This document shows, one piece after another, positions 13,373 to 19,194 of a stretch of DNA of 19,194 nt. Source of the stretch: Bacteroidales bacterium (lineage in GTDB: Bacteria > Bacteroidota > Bacteroidia > Bacteroidales > JAGOPY01); assembly GCA_030638325.1 (NCBI GenBank), contig DAOWEV010000138.1:1-19194 (forward strand), written 5' to 3'. A program made the position numbers and the translations under genes. The first letter of the stretch is position 1. Each line of letters opens with the position of its first letter. The notes beneath the pieces are model-generated. The model worked only from the letters and a program-made list of their open reading frames with translations, was not told where the DNA came from and did no database searches.

Positions 13373-14443
13373 TTAAGGTCTAGGGCGGTCGTCCAATAAA
13401 ATTCCTAAAGATTCGTTACTGTTGAGTTGTGCGTTAAACAGACTTGCAGCCATTATAGCACTTTTTATTTCTTCGGTATTACCAAGTACAAAGCCACCAA
13501 GTTCTGAAGATTGAAGGGATTCTTCGCCAGCAAGCAGGCCCAGTGGGGCGAGAAAAAAGCCGAGTTCTTCGCGATTCCCAAGGTCGCTGATATTATTGAT
13601 AAACCTTACATCACTCCATATTATAATGCGTGATAATTGATCACCGGCTAAAATAATATTCAGGTTTTCCCTGTCGGCCGCTATATTTAGATTCTCCCTG
13701 GCGGCTGCTATATTCAGCTCCTCAATTGCTGCCGGAGCAAGAATACCATTCAAAGATTCTACGTTAAACAGTGATGACTGTGCTAAAATCCCTAGTTTTT
13801 CATGATCACCTACAAAAAATGCTCCTTGTATATCACGGAACAGTAATATGTCCCTGATATTTTTCAGTTGTTCAATTTCCTCTTTTCCCTCTTCAATGCT
13901 GATGTTAGCAGCAATATGATCATCCATTCCGTTCAATACATTGTCGATAACTGTATCTCTTTGATCAAATTGATTAACATAATTTACAAAGTTTTTGAAA
14001 TTACTTTCTACATCAAATGAAACTTCAGTGACCTCGTCATTATAAAAATCAACCAACATAAATATAGTATTGTCCAGGACTTCATTGTTATTCTCAATGA
14101 ATACAACAAAATCTTTAAGCGCTACGATGTTTTCATCTTGCATATTAAAGCAGTCGCATGCTTCCAGTGAGTCGAGCTGACGATTGACACTTTCAGCAAA
14201 GGTCATCGAGAAAGCATTGAAAGCCGTAAGGCCCCGGATCACATCGGCCAGGCGGGCAGTATCTTCTATGATCTCACTGCGTAACTTAATTTCATTTTCA
14301 CTCATCTGGTCCTTGCGGTATTTTTTCACTTTGCCAATCGTGCCTGTAGCATCTTCCTTCTTGACACGGCTCTGGCATGAAATGGCGAAAACAAAAACTG
14401 TCAGAACAGCTAATACGGTAAATAATTGAATTCCTTTTTTCAT
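13373..14443 (-). CDS. Hypothetical lipoprotein with 9-residue repeats, in the sigma/anti-sigma/PrsW cluster
   Basis: A 356-residue protein with a lipoprotein signal: hydrophobic 5-22, lipobox F-A-I-S-C23. The mature part begins with a basic, then mostly alpha-helical acidic region (about 50-200) containing a C-D-C pair at 96-98. The second half carries loose repeats of E-x-L-[GN]-I-[LA]: EKLGIL, ESLNGIL, EELNIA, ENLNIA, ENLNII, EELGFFL, ESLGIL. Two copies are exact enough to appear in the DNA as a 27-bp tandem repeat (13662-13715). I do not recognise the family. Its place between the anti-sigma-like gene (111 nt upstream) and the metallopeptidase-barrel gene (46 nt downstream) suggests a periplasmic partner or sensor of that system (inference). 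Confidence 0.75.
   Translation of the reverse strand: MKKGIQLFTVLAVLTVFVFAISCQSRVKKEDATGTIGKVKKYRKDQMSENEIKLRSEIIEDTARLADVIRGLTAFNAFSMTFAESVNRQLDSLEACDCFNMQDENIVALKDFVVFIENNNEVLDNTIFMLVDFYNDEVTEVSFDVESNFKNFVNYVNQFDQRDTVIDNVLNGMDDHIAANISIEEGKEEIEQLKNIRDILLFRDIQGAFFVGDHEKLGILAQSSLFNVESLNGILAPAAIEELNIAAARENLNIAADRENLNIILAGDQLSRIIIWSDVRFINNISDLGNREELGFFLAPLGLLAGEESLQSSELGGFVLGNTEEIKSAIMAASLFNAQLNSNESLGILLDDRPRP
13662..13715 (-). repeat. 27-bp tandem repeat, two units, inside the lipoprotein gene
   Basis: Units 13662-13688 and 13689-13715 match at most positions and encode RENLNIA-type nonapeptides; a degenerate third unit starts at 13716. The period is a whole number of codons, so the copy number can change without frameshift. 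Confidence 0.75.
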
Positions 14444-14538
14444 AGTTAAATAAATTTAGGTTTTAAAATATGGCTTTTTGTTAAATATAGCAGGTAACTG
14501 ATCAATTAGTTTTTAGCTAATAGCTATCGGCCACCACA

Positions 14539-14546
14539 CAAAATTA
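14539..14546 (-). promoter_or_regulatory. Possible internal -7 box TAATTTTG in the anti-sigma/lipoprotein gap
   Basis: On the minus strand TAATTTTG matches TAnnTTTG inside the 111-nt gap upstream of the lipoprotein gene, about 95 nt before its ATG. No -33 TTG at the usual spacing is evident, so it may be an alternative-sigma promoter or chance. The same gap holds TAGCTA-A-TAGCTA (14514-14526). Confidence 0.3.
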
Positions 14547-14554
14547 TATACAGT

Positions 14555-15328
14555 CTAAATCTCATTATTGTTGACTTTAACTATCTTTTCATAAAGCAAT
14601 TGTTCACCCGAGAATATCTCTATTTTGATTTGATCTTCGGGTTGGTTCAGCTTTTTTAGCAGGATGATGTAGGTGTTCTTGTCTACATTAATGGCTTCGA
14701 CTGAGTCATCACTAACACGTAGCCTGCCTGCCGGATCCTGGCCTGTAACTTTCATGTGCCTGACATGAAAATTATCTTTATTGAATGAAAGCCGGGTGCG
14801 TGACAGTTTCTCAGAGTTAACATCCATGGTGATCCTGATTAAATTTCCCGGAAGGTAATGTGCATCTATGTTCACCGTAACACCGGATAGCTTCACAGGC
14901 AGCTCAAAAGCCGGGCGGGCATCCTTGTCATATATCGTCCCGGACATGTCATCCTCAAGTGACGGATCTTTCTCCCATAGAACGGGGCCGAAGATCAGAA
15001 AACCAATGATCACACCCAAAGCCATGGCATACGCAATATTTAACTTTCTACTCGGAAACAGTTTTTCAATAATGCTAGTATCCTCTTTAACCTGCTTTCC
15101 CTGCATGTCAATCAAGTGTATCTTATTGAGGATATCTACTTTCAGGTCAACACTTTCTGTGCTTTTAGCATCACTGTACAATAATTCCTGAAGCTCCTTT
15201 ATTTGTTCATAGTATTCCATGACGGATGGGTCATTTTTTATCAATTCCTCCACATTTTCCTTATCCCCGGCAGAAATATCTCCATCCAGGAACCGTTGAA
15301 CCAGTTTTTCTGTTTTACGGTCTAACAT
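14555..15328 (-). CDS. Single-span anti-sigma-like membrane protein (no zinc-finger motif)
   Basis: A 257-residue protein from the ATG at 15328, which lies 7 nt after the sigma-factor stop; an upstream TTG at 15352 would overlap that gene and is less likely. Residues 1-50 (LVQRFLDGDISAGDKENVEE, then LIKNDPSVMEYYEQIKELQELL) form the short helical head seen in Bacteroidota anti-sigma factors, without the H-x3-C-x2-C zinc motif. A membrane helix lies at about 96-118 (LNIAYAMALGVIIGFLIFGP), and the periplasmic part (119-257) is beta-rich and ends VNNNEI. N-in topology is expected, with the head holding the sigma factor and the tail sensing the periplasm. Directly paired with the ECF sigma gene; a PrsW-family protease three genes on could cut it near the membrane. 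Anti-sigma role is inferred from context and layout. Confidence 0.75.
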   Translation of the reverse strand: MLDRKTEKLVQRFLDGDISAGDKENVEELIKNDPSVMEYYEQIKELQELLYSDAKSTESVDLKVDILNKIHLIDMQGKQVKEDTSIIEKLFPSRKLNIAYAMALGVIIGFLIFGPVLWEKDPSLEDDMSGTIYDKDARPAFELPVKLSGVTVNIDAHYLPGNLIRITMDVNSEKLSRTRLSFNKDNFHVRHMKVTGQDPAGRLRVSDDSVEAINVDKNTYIILLKKLNQPEDQIKIEIFSGEQLLYEKIVKVNNNEI

Positions 15329-15335
15329 TGTGTAG

Positions 15336-15869
15336 TTATTGCTTTTTCTCAATCAACTCTTTCAAATTTTTCCTTGCAGTGAATAACCGTGATCTTACTT
15401 TCTTCACAGACAATCCTGTGACCTCGCTTATCTCTTCGTATGACATATTATCATAGTATTTCATCACGATGACTATCCGGTATTTTTCACTTAATTCCAG
15501 GAGTGAGCGGTGAAGGATCCTTTTCTTTTCCTTATCCTGATAAATTTCTTCCGGTGTTTCATGATCTTCAAAACTATTTTCATCAAAATCGGTTAATTTT
15601 TTCCTGGATTTTACGTAGTTCAGTGATTCATTCAGTGCAATCCTGTATAGCCAGCTAAAAAATTTATATTTTGGATCAAAACTGTCTAATTTGGAATAAA
15701 CCTTTACAAAAACATTCTGAGTAAGTTCCTGGGCTTCTTCGCTGTCCCCAATCATCCTTAATGTCATTCTGTAAATTGATTGCTGGTATCGATCTACCAG
15801 GGTTCCAAAAGCATTCACCTTACCCTTTAATACCTCTTCAACAATTTTTTTATCTTCTTCCTCTAGCAT
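15336..15869 (-). CDS. ECF-type RNA polymerase sigma factor
   Basis: 177 residues with both sigma-70 domains of ECF factors. Region 2 spans about 20-85: FGTLVDRYQQSIYRMTLRMI, then GDSEEAQELTQNVFVKVYSK, then FFSWLYRIALNESLNYVKSR, which contains the -10-reading surface. A charged linker follows, and region 4 is at about 118-172: LLELSEKYRIVIVMKYYDN, then MSYEEISEVTGLSVKKVRSR and LFTARKNLKELI, the -35-reading helix-turn-helix. It is the first gene of the minus-strand cluster with the anti-sigma-like gene 7 nt downstream. A GAAAGATA (TATCTTTC on this strand) at 15919-15926 is a weak -7 candidate; its last base departs from consensus, as may be expected for an autoregulated ECF promoter. Its regulon is unknown. 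Confidence 0.95.
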   Translation of the reverse strand: MLEEEDKKIVEEVLKGKVNAFGTLVDRYQQSIYRMTLRMIGDSEEAQELTQNVFVKVYSKLDSFDPKYKFFSWLYRIALNESLNYVKSRKKLTDFDENSFEDHETPEEIYQDKEKKRILHRSLLELSEKYRIVIVMKYYDNMSYEEISEVTGLSVKKVRSRLFTARKNLKELIEKKQ

Positions 15870-15968
15870 AAATATGACCCAACAGGATATAAGTTGTTTC
15901 TAAAGTTGAAAATTTTTTGAAAGATAATAAAAAAATTGATGTTTACCTAATTTTTCATCAAAATTAAA

Positions 15969-15988
15969 AAGACCGCCGAAGCGGTCTT
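15969..15988 (-). terminator. Intrinsic terminator with UUCG loop after the M14 carboxypeptidase gene
   Basis: On the minus strand AAGACCGC-TTCG-GCGGTCTT is a perfect 8-bp stem with a stable TTCG tetraloop, followed by TTTAATTTT. It lies about 100 nt past the stop at 16092 and separates that gene from the sigma-factor cluster. Confidence 0.9.
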
Positions 15989-16091
15989 CCAGTCTAAAAA
16001 CACTATTACGAGGTGGTTTTGGGCTTAAAGTAAAGATAAACATTTTTACTTTCTTAAAGTACAAATCAACTTCAGAATAGTTCGAAAAAAA

Positions 16092-19070
16092 TTACTTAAT
16101 TATTAACTTTTTACTTATTAATACATCTTCCCCTTCAACCCTCAGGAAATATATACCCTGTTCAACGTCCAGGTTAATCGTCCCGGGTAACACTGCCTCC
16201 ATTATTTCATAAACCATTGTACCGGTTGCATTATAGATCCTGATGTTAACAGGTTCGATGCCTGCACCATTCAATTTCACTGAAAACCTACCGGTGTTGG
16301 GATTCGGGAAAATATCAAGTACTACCGGCCCATTGCTTAGCTCATGTTCATCATAACCGGTAATAAGAACATCGAAAAAAGTAAGATACATTTCCATCAG
16401 TTCCGCTTTGGTAGAAGGGCTTATATCATCGTCCAGGCCACCAAATTCATGGGAGCACCCGATGGTTTTATAAGTTTCTGCATCATAAGCAACGCCTGTA
16501 CCGTAAGCGGGTGTTTGGTTCTCAAATATATCATAAGCCGGATAGAGTGCAGCAATGTGGTCAATATAGTTGTTATCGCCTGAATAACTAAAGCTCATCC
16601 CTTCTGTAAAGGTACCATCCCGGCCCAATATTGTACCGAGGTCTGCATCCCCATCCTCGGTGGCATTTATATTAAACATAGTGTGTACAACAGTCTGAGC
16701 ATCATAAAACCATGTATCACCACCCTCCATGTAAAGGGTTCCGCCATTTTCCAGGTAAGCGGCAAAGACATGCCCTTCTGATCCGGTCAAAGCATGATTA
16801 TTGTCGTAAACACCCAAACAAACAAAAACAGCGGTATAAATATCAAGCTCCTGGGTAAACGAGGTCGTGTATTCAGAGCTTACTCCAATTTCCGTCAAGG
16901 TAGATTGCATGGCCTGGCCTGAATTGTGGTTTCCATCCAGATCGATTATGAGTACCGGTATCTGGCCGATGACAAAGTTCATCAAAAAATTATTGGTATA
17001 GGTCCCGCCATTGGAGGTGACATCAAGGTCTATTTCCACCGGCTCTCCTTCCGGTGTATCGGATGAAGCCGTAACGGTATAGGTACCTTCCCCGGTCACG
17101 CCCTGTGACAGGTTACCGAAATTAGCATAGCCATTGACTATTGTGAGGTAATCAGAGGCTGTGCTGATACTGCCTTCCACATTTTCGGCTGTGATATCCC
17201 CGTTGTTTACTAGTGTAACAATAATGTCAACCGTCTCACCCGGGTCAATCCTGCCGTTGTTGTTGCCATTGCTATCGTCAACTATATATTCGTACAAGAC
17301 CAGGTAGATACCGGAAACAGGTTCCAGCGCCTCGATGGCATCCAGGTCAAAACCAGCATTCGCTGCATTGGCCGTGCCATCGCCATCATCCATTAGTTTG
17401 ATGAACTGCGCTTCAAACAAGCCTGACATGGCCAGGTCGAATCCGGTGGTTCCGTTTCCGGTACCGAGGCTCAACCATGGCCCATCAATGGTTTCGCCGG
17501 CATAGCAGGTATAGCCTTCCGGGGTAGCATCTCCTTCATGAATGAAAATATCAGGTCCCGCGCCGTCCACAACAGGGTATTGCATATCCAGTACACACCA
17601 TCCGTTTTTCCCGATCGAGTAGTTGATGCTGTCCGGGGGGCCAATCACTGCCGGCGTCCAACCTTCGTCCTCATAATTGTTACCGGGGATCTGCGAGGAA
17701 GAAAGTTTGTAAACATATTGTCCATCCTCCGGCTGTAGCTGGAAATTAGTAGCTGTGGCGCTGTTGGCTGTTACCACTATATTGTCGATTGTCTGTGTCT
17801 GATAACCATTCGCAATTATTGTGATGGAATAGGTTCCGGGCAAAACATATTTGTGATAATCACCTGCAGTTGAATCTGTGAACGTGGGCATGTAATCATT
17901 CACAAACACAACTCCTGCAACGGGATCACCCGTATTGACATCGGTTACTGTGCCCTCCAGTCCATACCCGGAATATTCGATCATTTTGATCATCGATGGA
18001 TAATTATAATTGTAATACATCATGATCTGGGAGGCGGGGGGGTGCTTGCTGTGCGAGATCTCCATCGACCAGCTAATACTGCCCATAATGCCGTAGTTGG
18101 CATCTTTGCTACTACCGTTGATGGCATACATACCATTATACCCCTGTCCGTAAGTCATGTTTGGATATCCTGATTCTGAAGCATATACACCAGCTAATTG
18201 AAATATATGGTTCCAGTCGTGCGGCTGGTCGGGCCGGTAGCTCCACGGACAGGAGATATACTCGGTACCACTATGGTAAGTGGTATGCACAACAAACTGG
18301 TTATTGTACATACATTTTCTCAACGCTTTCGATTCGGTTTGTGAACAAGGGCCGGTACTGCCGCCCCAGGCATCCCACATATAAGCCCAGTCGCGGTTCA
18401 GATCGACTCCGGAGGCATTATACCGGGTATCGTGTATCCTGCCGTAAGGGTTGACCATCAGGTATAACCAGATCTCACGGTTGTCGATAAGGTTGGTTAC
18501 GGTAGGGTCGTTGCCGTATGCCAGGCAAATGTCTCTTGCAAAGCGGATCACATTTTCCGATGCGCCAACCTCATCCCCATGGATGCCGCCATCGAACATG
18601 ACTTCGGCTTCGGGTTCATCCGTGGCTACATTGTCGCTGATCTTTAAAGCGGCCAATTGCAAGGTGTCTCCGTTGTTATCCAGCACCCAGCCGAAAAGGT
18701 GCTTCCGGCAAATGGCAGGAAAATTTTGTTCAAGGCTGTCGGCCAGGTCGATGATCTCCTGGTAGCTGTGATAGGAAATCTCCGTTATCCAGAAGTCCTT
18801 ATTGTAACTGTTTAAATCTGCGATCTCAACTTCATAGCTTATGCCAAGAGCCTCAATGCGGGCCAGCTCATTGGGGGTCACATAGGCAATGATATGATCT
18901 GCCGGCGGGTAAAAGTCCATATTGAGTTTCAAAGCAGCGAGTTGTTGTATCTGCTCCTTATTGGTTACCGGTATTCTGACCTGCATTTCACCTTTTCTCC
19001 ATCCGTCGGCGAAGGAAGAAAGCATTATAAGCACCATTACAAGGCTAAGTAGTTGTTTTCTCATAGTCAT
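16092..19070 (-). CDS. Secreted M14 zinc carboxypeptidase with accessory domains and T9SS sorting domain
   Basis: 992 residues with a signal peptide (MRKQLLSLVMVLIMLSSFADG, 3-23). The M14 peptidase domain (about 95-365) has all key residues: zinc ligands H164 and E167 in GGIHGDE and H266 in HSGTEY; substrate-binding R216 in TRYNASGVDLNR with N225-R226; and the general base E337 in SWSMEISH. So it should be an active metallocarboxypeptidase. A carboxypeptidase-regulatory-like fold follows (EGTVTDVNTGDPVAGVVF, 372-389, to about 446). Then come a 455-580 beta region, an acidic D-S-N-G-N-N-N-G-R-I-D-P-G-E repeat likely to bind calcium (599-612), a CARDB-like segment to about 700, and a 705-905 alpha/beta domain seen in large secreted Bacteroidota peptidases. 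The T9SS tail starts at about 914 (DIFPNPNTGRFSVKL) and ends LISKKLIIK. It probably digests environmental protein. Confidence 0.92.
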   Translation of the reverse strand: MTMRKQLLSLVMVLIMLSSFADGWRKGEMQVRIPVTNKEQIQQLAALKLNMDFYPPADHIIAYVTPNELARIEALGISYEVEIADLNSYNKDFWITEISYHSYQEIIDLADSLEQNFPAICRKHLFGWVLDNNGDTLQLAALKISDNVATDEPEAEVMFDGGIHGDEVGASENVIRFARDICLAYGNDPTVTNLIDNREIWLYLMVNPYGRIHDTRYNASGVDLNRDWAYMWDAWGGSTGPCSQTESKALRKCMYNNQFVVHTTYHSGTEYISCPWSYRPDQPHDWNHIFQLAGVYASESGYPNMTYGQGYNGMYAINGSSKDANYGIMGSISWSMEISHSKHPPASQIMMYYNYNYPSMIKMIEYSGYGLEGTVTDVNTGDPVAGVVFVNDYMPTFTDSTAGDYHKYVLPGTYSITIIANGYQTQTIDNIVVTANSATATNFQLQPEDGQYVYKLSSSQIPGNNYEDEGWTPAVIGPPDSINYSIGKNGWCVLDMQYPVVDGAGPDIFIHEGDATPEGYTCYAGETIDGPWLSLGTGNGTTGFDLAMSGLFEAQFIKLMDDGDGTANAANAGFDLDAIEALEPVSGIYLVLYEYIVDDSNGNNNGRIDPGETVDIIVTLVNNGDITAENVEGSISTASDYLTIVNGYANFGNLSQGVTGEGTYTVTASSDTPEGEPVEIDLDVTSNGGTYTNNFLMNFVIGQIPVLIIDLDGNHNSGQAMQSTLTEIGVSSEYTTSFTQELDIYTAVFVCLGVYDNNHALTGSEGHVFAAYLENGGTLYMEGGDTWFYDAQTVVHTMFNINATEDGDADLGTILGRDGTFTEGMSFSYSGDNNYIDHIAALYPAYDIFENQTPAYGTGVAYDAETYKTIGCSHEFGGLDDDISPSTKAELMEMYLTFFDVLITGYDEHELSNGPVVLDIFPNPNTGRFSVKLNGAGIEPVNIRIYNATGTMVYEIMEAVLPGTINLDVEQGIYFLRVEGEDVLISKKLIIK

Positions 19071-19096
19071 TATAGTTTTTTGTTTTGATGAAAGAA

Positions 19097-19119
19097 GGAA
19101 GTCCGAAGTCGGAAGTCCG
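19097..19119. repeat. Single arm of the GAAGTCCGAAGTCGG repeat
   Basis: The same word set as at 5581-5691 (GAAGTCCGAAGTCGG), here as one arm in the leader of the carboxypeptidase gene. It supports a dispersed repeat family within this genome. Confidence 0.75.
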
Positions 19120-19146
19120 TAGTAGAATCATGATAGCATTCAGATA

Positions 19147-19154
19147 CAAAGGTA
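19147..19154 (-). promoter_or_regulatory. Bacteroidota -7 box TACCTTTG for the M14 carboxypeptidase gene
   Basis: The minus strand reads TACCTTTG, identical to the -7 box at 9027-9034. The ATG is 76 nt downstream, with the repeat arm (19097-19119) in the leader. No clear -33 TTG is seen before the right edge. Confidence 0.5.
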
Positions 19155-19194
19155 GAATAATTAACGAATTGTGCGGTTTGTACGGTTTTTCATA

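Noticed and set aside
17538..18765. Several plus-strand frames of 66-104 codons over the M14 gene
   Set aside because: They lie antisense to a protein with complete M14 catalytic motifs and have Arg/Ser-rich shadow composition.

Overview
The window reads as a chromosomal stretch from a member of the Bacteroidota, probably a free-living Bacteroidales-like lineage (inference). The supporting signs are two secreted proteins ending in a type IX secretion (T9SS) sorting domain, weak Shine-Dalgarno sequences, several -7 boxes of the Bacteroidota form TAnnTTTG, AT-rich gaps, and gaps rich in short hairpin repeats. No rRNA, tRNA, CRISPR array, IS element or phage gene was seen.

Left part (1-5527). 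At the left edge is the first part of an AbgT-type transporter (minus strand), downstream of a CNNM/CBS membrane protein that lacks the usual C-terminal CorC domain. A 62-residue putative zinc-binding protein (plus) converges on a steroid 5-alpha-reductase-family membrane protein (minus). Next come an extended SDR (epimerase / 3-beta-HSD-like) and an unrecognised ORF overlapping its start. An AT-rich divergent region (about 4106-4360) carries 13 TTAAGY half-sites. It drives an unrecognised 388-residue protein that seems to keep the lid of a sigma-54 activator and a Fis-like C-terminus but no ATPase core; it may be an autoregulated DNA-binding protein.

Middle (5528-9362). This part holds a secreted PHB-depolymerase/feruloyl-esterase-like hydrolase with a T9SS tail, an unrecognised lipoprotein, and a strong bidirectional terminator. 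Beyond it, on the minus strand, is a secreted terpenoid-cyclase-fold protein with an IPTL/exosortase-like C-terminal anchor. The gaps hold several families of inverted and tandem repeats, including two copies of one GTATGAATGC palindrome.

Right part (9363-15869, all minus). In transcription order: ECF sigma factor, single-span anti-sigma-like protein, repeat-bearing lipoprotein, a large HExxH metallopeptidase / beta-propeller / outer-membrane barrel protein, and a PrsW-family intramembrane protease. PrsW in Bacillus is the site-1 protease that destroys an anti-sigma factor. This order therefore suggests a self-contained envelope-stress circuit: an outer-membrane and lipoprotein sensor, an anti-sigma, its protease and the sigma factor. 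This is the most interesting hypothesis in the window.

Right end (16092-19070, minus). A secreted M14 zinc carboxypeptidase with accessory domains and a T9SS tail, bounded by a clear UUCG-loop terminator and a TACCTTTG promoter element.
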